NCBI GenBank assembly: GCA_034008185.1
Contig: CM067104.1
Span: forward strand, 1,951,799 to 2,015,798
DNA from: Gorsachius magnificus
Taxonomy: Eukaryota > Chordata > Aves > Pelecaniformes > Ardeidae
Reading direction: 5' to 3'
Length of the DNA: 64,000 nt
Made by a program: the position numbers and the translations under genes. This document shows, one piece after another, positions 14,701 through 26,700 of this stretch. How positions within the stretch are numbered: position 1 is the stretch's first letter; each line of letters starts with the position of its first letter. The notes beneath the pieces are model-generated. The model worked only from the letters and a program-made list of their open reading frames with translations, was not told the DNA's origin and did not search any database.

Positions 14701-17700
14701 CTCTCCCTGCTAGATCTGCAGTTCTCTGGAGGAAGGGTAGAAGCATCCTCAGTAAAATTCTGTGAATTCATGGTGGGGTAGGGGCTGATGCGGAGTCAGG
14801 GCGACTCCTATTTCTGCTTCATTTTTTGTGAGCCCTTTTCTAAAAATATTTTTCTACTTTTCAGAATGTAATGAACAAACTGCATACTATCAGTGTGCCC
14901 TATTCGGTGATGAAAACCTGTCCACTCTCATGGGTGCAGAGGGTCCATACTCACAAAGGTACCTGTGTATGTTCCACAACTTCAGCTTGAAGTTCTTGGG
15001 ATAAATGAGTGAGAGGCATTAAAATCTCAAACGCTTTAGAGTCTGTCTTCTTGCTCTTCCATGACAAATCACAAGGGCCAAATAATTTATTTCTAAATAT
15101 GCACAAAGTCCTAATGCCACGTGAATGTCAGCGAACTTGATGGGGACCTCGTGACCTGTGTACCTGAAGCCAGTGCCTTTTATGAGGCCAAGAAAATAGT
15201 TGAGCACAGCAAGATCCATTGATCCCCAGTCCTCACCGAGAACGTTCAGATGATGATAATGATTTATGCGCTTTGGAGGAGGGGCTGCAATAGTGACAGA
15301 CCCTGGCTCAGGTGGTGGGCAAATGGCCTGTGTGCCACAGCAGATGCTATTGTATGTTGGGGTTTGCTGTTACTGCAGGCTCAATTAATTGCTTGCTTTA
15401 GTGAGAATTTTCTCATTTGGGAGTGTTGGAGTGTGTATTCATGTGAAAATGACTCATGGAAAGCTTGTATTTGTCCTTACATGGAGAGTTTTTTTTGTTG
15501 TTTTGCAGCAAAAGTTGCTTTAGTCAAGTGTCGAGACTTGCACTGGGCCATGATGGCCCATCGAGACCAAAGAGACGTCAGTTTGAGTTCTCTACGCATG
15601 CTGATTGTAACTGATGGTGCAAATCCTTGTGAGTATGCACATCCTGCTGTTTTCAGGAGAGAGGTTTCTCAGCTAGTTGTCTCAAAGGCTCAAGCTTAAC
15701 TCCTTTTGTAGATACTGCTAAGATTATTTCAGTTAGGGCAGCTGTCTAGTAACACAGAGCTGCGGGCTGTGGTACTGGAGCACCAGGGCAAGGGGGTTTC
15801 TGTGCTTTCATCCTTTGAGTTTGAGTTGTGAAAGATACTGCAAAGTAAGAAACAGGAGAGTTGAATGGGAGCTCTTGTGTGTAAAGCAGAATTCTGGTAG
15901 GCACAGAGATACAGGTTTAAAATTGCTCACAGGGGATAGGGTAAAGCCTTTTAAGAACAACTCTGAAGGGGAAAAAATCCCCAGACAAATCTATGAGGAG
16001 TGCTGTCAGTGAAAAGGCTTAAAGAATGTTTGTCTAGATGGCACCAACTGGAAGGGATGTTTAGAATACTATTAGACCTGTTTTGATTATGCATGCTGCG
16101 TGGAAAGAGACCCTACACATGTGTACTAACTGTTGGAGGTTTGGAGTGTATTTCAAGCCCGTTCTTGTACCGTGAGCGCGTAACAACTCTGCGGCAAATT
16201 GGGGGAGGAAAGGAGAGTTGTTCAAGAGAATGCGCCTGTTCCCAAGTCACATTCAGTAGGCACTTGAGCTTCTTTGTGGCCGGTATCTTGGAAGATGCTA
16301 CCTAGAGTTTTTAGAAGTGATACAGTATATATCCTCTGCAATATATACAATATAAATACACTGCACTTATTTCTAGGTTATTTTACAGACAATTTTTCAA
16401 ATTATGTAAAGTCGTAGCGGCATATTTTCTTTTTTTCCAGGGTCTGTTTCCTCATGCGATGCCTTCCTGAGCTTGTTTCAGAGCCATGGGCTTAAACCAG
16501 AGGCAATCTGTCCATGTGCCACATCTCCAGAAGCGATGACTATTGCAATACGGAGGTAATGGGCGTACAGCATTGCAGTCTATTTGCTAGATTAAGTGAT
16601 CCAGGCTGAGGTTTGTTTACACATCGCTTGGTCGTAGTTGACTTAAGCATATAATAAGCTCCACTGACATTTACTGTGTGTGCTCAGGTATTCAAGTAGC
16701 TAAGTTGTTAAATATTTCTCCTAAGATACGAGTGCTTTTTTTCCTCTGAGATATGTGACAGCTCAGTGGTGCCTGTAAGAACTGTGCACTGCTTTTTCCT
16801 ACACTTGATTTACACAGCTAGGGTGGTATTCTTGAATCTGAGATTAACTTTGATATCACTTTGGACAGTCATTTTTATAGTCTGTTTCTGTCCGTTGCTG
16901 CCTGCTGTAACAAATAGCCCTGTAATCATTGGGCCTGGGAGCTGGCGTTTAACACGGGGTAAGCTAAAGAGCTGGAAGAAGTGTTGCATTTGCCCAAGAA
17001 TATGGTTTCTTATTTATTGATCAGCAATCAAAGAAGAGAGACTGAAATATGCCTATTTCTGTTGCTGCGATACCTTCATCTATAAGTCTAATAATAGCCT
17101 ATATGCCTGATTTAGTGTATTGATTTGGTGTCCTTCAAAGGCCTGGGGTCCCCGGGGCACCTTTGCCTGGAAGAGCCATCTTGTCCATGAACGGGCTGAG
17201 TTTTGGTGTGATTCGTGTCAACACTGAAGATAAGAACTCCGCTCTTACTGTCCAGGACGTTGGCCATGTGATGCCAGGAGGTAAAAATGTGCAGAAGTCC
17301 TCTATAAAACCTTTTTGCGAATGGTCTGGAATGTTTTAGAAAAAGAACCGGTCAATGTTCTCTGCCGTGTTCAGCCTCAGCGCTGGGGGAGGTCAGGCAG
17401 TCCCCATGCTGTGCTGTCATGTCTGTCACGGTTAAATGGGTCATTTCTTATACAAGGCAAAACTTGGGGACTGTTTTAACACTGCGTAATTCATCCTAGG
17501 AATGATGTGTATAGTGAAACCTGACGGGCCGCCTCAGCTCTGTAAAACAGATGAGATTGGTGAAATCTGCGTTAGCTCCAGAGCAGGAGGAATGATGTAC
17601 TACGGCCTGACAGGGGTGACAAAGAATACGTTTGAGGTATGTATAGTAGAATGCATCTTTCTTTCCCCGTTTCCTCTCTAGCCTTGGATAATACCTTGCT

Positions 17701-20700
17701 TTTGTAACTTCAGTGTTAATGTTTTTTAAAAAGGTACACTGAAAAACTCATTACAGTTAGATATATTCAGCGTTCCCCTTTCACGAAGGTCTCCCACAGT
17801 GCTAAAACAATGACTGTACCAAGGTTTCCCTCCCCTTCTCATCACTTCACTTGCATGTAGTGCAGTTCTTGATGTGGGGAATGTTTTTCTATCCTCAGGC
17901 AAATCCAGTTTGCCTCCAATGTCCTCCCTTCTGGGACTGGGGTTGGACTAGATGACCTCTAGGGGTCCCATCCAACCCAAAGCATTCTATGATCTAGACA
18001 TTAGGAAAAACTTCTTCACCGAGAGGGTTGTCAGGCTCTGGAAGGGGCTGCCCAGTGAGGTGGTGGAGTCCTCATCCCTGGAGGTATTTAAAAGAAGGAT
18101 GGATGAGGTGCTTAGGGACATGGTTTAGTGGTGGGATGGCAGTGCTAGGTTAAGGGTTGGACTCGATGATCTTAAAGGGCTTTTCCAACCGAGGTGATTC
18201 TATGATTCTATGTTTCTGTTGCAGGTTATCCCTGTGAACTTGGCTGGCTCTCCAGTGGGTGAGGTGCCATTTGTCCGTTCCGGCTTGCTGGGGTTTGTTG
18301 GACCTGTACGTAATAGAGTTTTTGAGCTTAAATTGCTATATTCTTTTGTTTGTGCTAATAGCCTTAGATGTTTAAAAGAAAAGCATTTGGGTACAGAAGT
18401 GTGTAAGGCAGCTGGCTGTGGATGAGGCAGTAGGAGCCCTTACTTTTCCATCATGTTGTCATTACAATGCCTTACTGTGCTGCTTGTTACGTTTTTAGAT
18501 TGCTAATTCTTCCAAAACCAAGTGTACAAAGCTTTTTGTATGGCAGTTCCGCTATGCGCGCTGGAGTGCCTTGTCTCACTGAGTGGCTAGCATGCTTCTC
18601 CTGGTTTAGTCATAAATGATGTAATTTAAAGAGAAAGAAAACGTGCTTTATACAAACAGCAGCGATCTAGCTGTAGTTATGAGATACGCAAGTCATCAAA
18701 GACGTTTGAATATCTGCTTTATGTAAGGTACTCACTGCTACCTTTTTATCTTTCAGGGCAGTTTGGTGTTTGTGGTTGGAAAAATGGATGGATTGCTGAC
18801 AGTTAGCGGACGCAGACATAATGCTGATGACATTGTAGCAACTGGATTGGCAGTAGAGTCAATAAAAACAGTTTACAGAGGAAGGTCAGCAAAATAAACC
18901 TTGCCCCTCCCCATAAGCTTCTGCATGGAATATAGTGAAACAGGATCTTTAGTATAGCCTTCAATTTCTCTTCAGTAACTAGTTTCTTTGGGTAGCTCAG
19001 TTAAAGTGAATATGGTTTTGGTTCAGACAGTAATTGGCCTGATCCTGCCCAACACGGGTGTTTTCCCCACTATCCTGTCTGGCTTTTCCTCAAGTCTGTG
19101 TACATTAGGGGAAGGAATCAAGTAACAAGATAAGTCAGCCGCATGGAGAATTTAATTCTCTGTCTCTGTAGAATTTACTCTGTAGTAGTTAGCTGCTGGC
19201 TGATGCTCTGCGGCAAGGAAGAGTTTCATTAATGTTCAAAGATCCTTAATTGTATTTAGCAGTTGTAGATATAATTTCCTAGATCCTCAGGCAGGGTTGG
19301 AGCCCATGTCTCTAGGACTTAACAGGAGACTTTAAACCCCCTACGCCATGCAAATACTTTTAACGCTTTTATTGCATTGGTGATTTGCCACAGGTTGGAA
19401 CAGAAATGTGATAGCAGGTTGAGAGGGCAGGGGACGATGCTATGTAGAAATTTCATCCGAAGGTGGAATTAATCCTTTATGTACTTCACAAAGTCTTTCC
19501 TTTTTGACTCAATTTTAATTGCCTAATATTTTTTCTCTATCTTTGCCTGGTGGGGTTTTTTTTGAGAGTTCTGTCTTTAGCCTGTTTCCTTGGCTCCCTA
19601 TTCCCAAGGAGTAAAACCGGAATTTGTGCCAATATGGCTCTCCCCTTTCCCTTAGGATTGCTGTGTTCTCAGTATCTGTCTTCTATGATGAGAGGATTGT
19701 GGTGGTTGCAGAGCAGAGGCCAGATGCATCTGAAGAGGACAGTTTTCAGTGGATGAGTCGGGTGCTGCAGGTGAGCCCACTTGCATACGTGGATGAGGTG
19801 CCTTTGTGCAGTTTTTCGGTGTGTGGGCAGAGAAGAATTTCCATTAGCACACCCGAGATGGAAAGAGCACAGGTTCATGATCCCTCTTGGCACAAGGTGC
19901 TTTCACAGGGTCACAAGCTGGGTACATCTGCTATGTACAAGCTGTTCTGTTACCTCCTGAAGGTCTTGGGAAAGTGGCTGCAACGCAGAACAGTGTAGGC
20001 TCTGACGAAGTGGTCGCTAGCAAGATGACTGGGTAGAGAAGCACAGTTGCCTCTCAGCACTGCAAAGCAGATCCAGTGCTCAAGCTTGTAGTTCTTCTAG
20101 TTCTGCTTTTAGTCTTGGATCATGCTGGTGCTCCAAGTTATGCTTTAAAGCCACCCTGATCTTTGGAGATTTATTTTCAGCAGGGAGACAGTAAGCAGAG
20201 AAAGGTTAAAACAGCTGAATGAGTGTAGGCCTAAGAAAGTAGAATGAGTAGCAGATATTTACATTGATTGCTGCCTGCATTGCATGTATGTCATTCTTGG
20301 GAATGATGTTTCAGGCTGTGAAGTATGCAAACTGAGGAGAAAAATCAGGGAAGTACCTGGTGGTCTGAATAATGTATTAGGTGCCTGAATGCTGAGGCGG
20401 ACAAAAAGGAACAGAGTGTGATGGTTCAGAGGAGGCAGATGGATAAAATCCTAAGATCAAAATCGTATGATTCATCAAGCAACTGTGTATATTTTGGGAT
20501 TTTGGTCATGAAGGATTTAAAAATGGATTTCTTGTATATTAAATGAACTATAAAGGCAGGGATGTTAACAAGCACTTGACTCTAGCCATAGGGCTTGCTG
20601 ATGTTAGAGGTGAAATGGAATAATAGTGACTGACTCGCTCCCCAATACCTTGTAACTGCAGGGACTTGTCTTGCAGTATGTCAGTGCAGCCAGTGACAGC

Positions 20701-23700
20701 AGACTGTCTCCAGCAGTACCTAGAATTCAAGTGACCATCTCTCCTTTCTCTAGGCAATTGACAGCATTCATCAAGTGGGTGTATATTGCCTTGCTCTCGT
20801 GCCAGCCAATACATTGCCAAAAACTCCATTGGGAGGGATCCATATCTCTCAAACTAAACAGCACTTTCTGGAGGGCTCTCTGCATCCATGCAACATCCTC
20901 ATGTGCCCACACACGTGTGTGACGAACTTGCCAAAACCCAGGCAGAAACAACCAGGTAATGCGAGCCCCTTTTCTTTAATGTTTATAAACTGAAGTTCAC
21001 AATCCCAGACCTAGGAAGCTGTGTGATGCCTCCAATACGGAGTGTCCTACCTGCTGGGGACCAGAGCTTGTCTTGGGCCCTGTGGCTGGGGCATGTTTGA
21101 TGCCTCTCTGCATGTCTCAGGAATTGTGATTCCTACCTTTGCATTGGGATTCTCTCTACTGAATAGAGTTCGGAAGGCATTGCTAGTCTCCTGTCAGTGA
21201 GGTTTCATTCCCTCTCTTCTTGTACCCACGCCCAGGAGCTGTGGGATCCTACAGAGCATCTTTGTACCTTTGCTGTCCTGCAGATTGCAGTTCTAGGCCA
21301 GCTCCTTCCCATATGCATTAAAAGTCCAGATTTCACGTGGTTGTTCTTTATCAACAGGCGTTGGCCCTGCCTCTGTGATGGTGGGGAACCTGGTTGCTGG
21401 GAAGCGTATTGCTCAAGCCTCTGGGAGAGATCTCGGTCAAATAGAAGACAATGATTTAGTTAAAAAGGTAAATCCGTATTTGTTACAGCTAGAGAGCGGG
21501 AAAAGAATTTCCCCTACAGCTGAATGCAAAGCAGCAATGTGAAGTGGGCTTAAGTACTGCCTCTGAAGTAGAAGCACTGGTATTTAAGTACTGCCTTTTT
21601 GTTTCAGCACCAGTTCCTGACAGAGGTATTACAGTGGAGAGCTCAAGCAACTCCTGACCACCCACTCTTCCTTTTATTAAATGCCAAGGTACAGTCAGTG
21701 CTGAGTTGTTGAGGTTTTTTAAGGTCAACGGCATGTTTTTCAGTGCAAGTTGGAGACTGTTTAAAATCTTGCCCATTCCAGTGTCCTCTGTTTAGTCTCT
21801 GTATTGGATTTTACCCATAGATTTATAACTTAAAATTTGAACCTTTGAGCCTCTAGGTCACTTCATCTAAATGACTGTCATGGTTCAATGCTTCATTTTA
21901 AAACTGAGCGTGTTTGTAGGTCCCACTGGTTCCTGTATCATTTAATGGTGTATCCCTGTTGAGTATATTCTGGCAAGGTTCTGGTGCAAGAAGACCTGAA
22001 CTGACTCCCTGGAAGGTAGAATTCTCTAGAGCAGATCTAACTCCATCTCTGTCATTTTGATATTGTAGTCAATAAATGGCTTATTGAATGCCAGCAGCCT
22101 ATAGGTATAGATAACTAATAGCTATAGACTGGTGCTAGCAAGCAAGTTTGGTTTGGTTTTTTTTTTTTTTGCAGCAGCAGCAGCCATTTTACTGACACAT
22201 GTGTTGTGCCAGGCCTTGTTTAGAGCATTTTTGTCTCCTTTCAAGGGAACCACTGTATGCACAGCCACCTGCCTTCAGTTGCACAAAAAAGCTGAGAGAA
22301 TTGCATCAGTTCTGTGTGACAAAGGACATCTCAATGCAGGAGACAATGTGGTGCTTCTTTATCCTCCTGGTAAGCAAGTTTTAATAATGACTGCATCCCA
22401 CTGTGGAACGGCAGCATAGTCTTTCTTTGAAACCTCACTGAGATCTGGAAATATAGGACAGAGAATTGAAACAACGATACCTTGGAGACTGTATAACTCA
22501 GCTGATCTAGTTTTGACTCAAGAGGGCTGTCCTAATGTCTTGCAGTATCAGGACTCGAACTTTGATTCTCTGGAGTCTTTGAAAAGCCAGTTCGTGCCTT
22601 CTCGCTCCTGGCTAGATCTTGCTGCGTCATGATGTTTAGAATAAAAACTTCAAAGACTTCTGTGGTTATCAAAGATCCTCTGGTATGATATATTCACTGC
22701 AAAGTTATTAGAAAGTTGTGACTGCACTACATGTGCTGGAGGATTGCTCTCGTCACCCTACCAGAGACTCCTCAGCTCCTGGTCTGTTCGGATCTTGTTT
22801 GTCTGAAGTCACGTTGCCGGCCGGCAGCTTTTCATCCAGGGAAAGCACGTAGTTTGCTATGAGAAATGGCAGGGTGGCTTCTGGTAGTGACTGGTGCCAT
22901 TGCCTTCAGCTGTGCAGAAAACGGGCACTTCAGCTGAGCCTGGGTGCCTCTTCTCCAGCAGTAGGCTGGGAGCAGCGCGAAGTGCGGTCTGCCTGCTGTG
23001 GCTGGTAGCAGCTTCATCACTTGGCGCGTGTAAGACGCTCACTGCTAGTGAGAGGTGCTCTCTGGTGTGTGTACTACTTGTCCTGCCAGACGATTCTGTT
23101 TTGTCCTGACTGATTTTTGACTCATTTGACACTTGCAGCATTTTTTTCCTGTAAGATGGATATGGTTTTCTGTGTGTGGTCAGTCTTCTCTACTTTCCCA
23201 GTCCCCTATCCCAAGCTTTCTTAGCTTCCTTGTTGTGCTGCCCTTGGTGTTTGAACTGTTTGTGTTGCACATCTGTGCTGTGGACGTGTGTACCTTCTTC
23301 TAACGGAAACTGTGACTGATGCTTGGAGAAAAAATACTCGGGGGAAAGGCTGGTGTCGCCAGGGTGTCCATCCACCAGTGTCCTACACTACAGCCTATCG
23401 TGTCCTTGCAGGCATTGAGCTAATCACCGCGTTCTATGGCTGTTTGTATGCTGGCTGCATCCCCGTGACCGTGAGACCACCTCATGCTCAGAGCCTCACT
23501 GCTACTCTGCCCACTGTGCGAATGATCGTGGAAGTGAGTAACGGGGCTGTAGCTGAGAGCATGGCTGGAGCACTCTTGCTTCGGCCTCTCAGACTCGAGT
23601 GGTTAACACAGCTGTCCCAACTCCCATGCTGTTTACGTGGCAGCAGTGATTGAAGCACATCTGAGAACTGAAGGACAGTGTATTAACTCCCAAACGCAAG

Positions 23701-26700
23701 CGAGAACCACCTCTCCTTACGTGGCAAGACCAAACAGGTGGTTTCTGAGAGATACTAACATGATGCTAGCACTTCAGATTTCTCAGTGACACTCCTTACT
23801 GCTGGGCAAGTGCAGATCATGCCAGTAGTTACTTTCCAAGCCCAGTGAGCAGGAAAGGATGCCTCCCCATTATAACCATGGGGAGAAAGCTGGATGTAGG
23901 CTGTGTAACGTTCTCACCTGCTCTACAGGTCCTGATGTGGTTCTTTGCATTTTAGCCTGCGTTGGGGGCTTTAGTGAAGGAAGAGTAGAGAGCAGTGTTG
24001 CAAAAGCCAAAGAAATTAATGCAAGTTTGTTAGGGGAAGCCGGCTACAGATGGTAAAATACACGCTTGAGCATCAGATCTTCCAGTGACAGTGCCACTGG
24101 GACATGCTTTTGTCTTTTCGTTTTTTAGTAAGTGTTTATCTTTCTAGGTGAGCAAAGCTGCCTGTATTCTCACGACCCAGACCTTAATGAGACTACTGAA
24201 ATCCAGAGAGGCAGCTGCTGCTGTAGATGTGAAAACCTGGCCAACCATCATTGACACAGGTGCGGTCCGTGGGCTAAAAGACTTTCTGAAGTTCTGCATT
24301 GGCGTTACCATTGACTTCCAAAGGGACTGTCCCCCATTTCAGATGTGAACTAGATGGCTCTCAAGAATTTGTTTGAATATTTAGAAAAACAATCCAAGAT
24401 ATAAACTAGGTCTGACCTTGTTTACTGACATCTCTCTTCCGCGTTAGTTGAGCTATGCATGGAAAAGAATTTTCCTGAAAAGCCGTGTTGCAGACAACTG
24501 TTAATTTCCTTAAGACAAGAGCAAGTTGGTCTCTTCTCCCTTTTCCTGAGAACGTTTTCTACATGGGAACTTTGGGAAGGATCTTGTCATACGCTAGTCT
24601 GCCTCTTTTGGGAAGAGAATTAACAAAGTTCTATTGTCCACCTCGGGCTTCTTGAAAGTTGTGTTCTCCTTTCACATACCAGTTCAGTAATCAAAAATTA
24701 ACCTGGTGTGTTCCTTTCTTGTACAGATGACTTGCCCAGGAAGCGGCTGTCTCAGATCTATAAACCACCTACGCCTGAAATGTTAGCGTATCTAGATTTT
24801 AGTGTTTCCACAACAGGCATGCTTACAGGAGTAAAGGTACAGTAAAATGGTTTTAGAAGACATGGGTTTGGGTGTCTTGTCTCTGGCTGATTTTCTCAAC
24901 CACCTCTCCCCTCGACCTTCACCAAAGCTGGCTCTTGTAGCTTAAATAAAGACCGTGCTTTTATTCCACTAAAGCTATGGATTTGCTGCGGACAACGCAG
25001 TGTGACTCTGCTGAAGAATTAGTTCTGCAGTGTAGGAAGACGGGTCTTTACAGTGGGCATCAGGAATTCTGCTGCTGCCTCCCACTGGAGAGCTGCCTGT
25101 TGGGAGAGCAGTGAGCGATGCGAGCAGCATAGCTGTGACTTTCTGCTTTCCCCCCACCAAGAGCAGAATAGGAATGCAGTTGGCAGAGAGAGAGGATAAG
25201 AAACTAAAAATGGAAAGCCTTAGACTGTCATTAATGATCAGCTGTGTCTGGAGTCCAGGATGCCTAGAGCTCATAAGCAATAGCTATTGGTATGACTATT
25301 TCTGGTTTCCTATGGCTCAGAGGGTTCTGCAGTGCTCTGCCTCTACTATGGAATATAAAGGATGAAGTTTATAGAGAAGTGTTATCAAGGCAAACCTATC
25401 TTTATTCTTACCTGCCTGTCCTGATGAAGTCCTGTTCTGATGTCCTTGAATTTCAGCACAGTTTCTCTGTCTCTTGTGTTGCAGATGTCCCACGCAGCAG
25501 TGAGTGGCCTTTGCAGGGCAATCAAGCTTCAGTGCGAGCTCTACTCCTCTCGGCAGATCGCAATTTGTCTCGATCCCTATTGTGGACTAGGTTTTGTGCT
25601 CTGGTGCCTTTGCAGGTATGACTTCTGAGGGGAAAAAGGAAAAGATTAACTCTTGGTTGGTTAGAAACGGGAAATGACAGTCCACGTCTTTAGCGGTTGT
25701 AATTACAGGCAGATATGTTGCCGTTACCAAAATGACGACTACAGTAAGGGAAGAATTTGTCTTTGAACTGACAATAGTATGTTCCCTTTTCCTGCAGATT
25801 AGCAAGACGTTATCCTATCTTGATTATGCGTATTTGTGCTGCCAAACATTACTGGCTCCAGAAAGTTTCTCTTGCCTTTCTTCCTTGATTATACGTTGCA
25901 GTAAGGGAGTTTTTCGTTCTGTAAGCTGTGTAGTTGAGCCAGTTCTCGTCCTTCATTGTGTGCATAAATTGTTATTCTTGTACAGTAAGTTGTATTTTTA
26001 AAACTATGTTGCTACAGAAGGTGGGCATTGGAGCTATTACCAGTTTGCCTCAGATGCAGTCCTACAACCTGCTTTTGGTCTAGCAGGAATATAACATGAA
26101 AATACAGTAAATAGTCATTTAAAGATAACTACATGCTACACAAAAATGTTTTTTTTTTCCCTTAACATTCTTTACAGTGTGTATTCTGGACACCAGTCAA
26201 TTTTAATTCCTCCTATGGAGCTGGAATCCAATCTTTTTCTCTGGTTATCTACTGTCAGCCAGTATAAAATAAGGGACACTTTCTGTTCCTATTCAGTCAT
26301 GGAACTGTGCACAAAGGGACTTGGAAACCAAGTTGAAATGTTAAAGGTAAGAAATGTTTCCTGAATGTTATGTTACATAAATTAAGGAAACTGTGGTAGC
26401 AAAGCAAAGTGATAGGACTGTTAAATACAACAGTTTTCCTGGTGCCCAAGTCTCCAGTCCACAGCTTGCTCAAAAAGCAAAAGCAACAAAAAATATTTGC
26501 GGCCCCAGGGAACGAAAAGGATCGAAATCGTGTTGCAGCGTAGGTAGCACGTTGCCAGTGAGTGTCAGAGACTGCTGGGCAAGCCCTGAAGCGAGGATGC
26601 CAGCAGCAGGATGCTATGCAGAAGAATTGCTTATATAACAGTCTGCAGTGAAGGCTCAGACCAGCACATGATGTAAAGCACACGTTAGGCGATTTGCTAA

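Noticed and set aside
22132..22419. In-frame upstream extension of DIP2B exon 22246-22369
   Set aside because: The reading frame is open by chance upstream, but the only strong acceptor in it would enter in another frame, so the extension cannot be spliced in phase.
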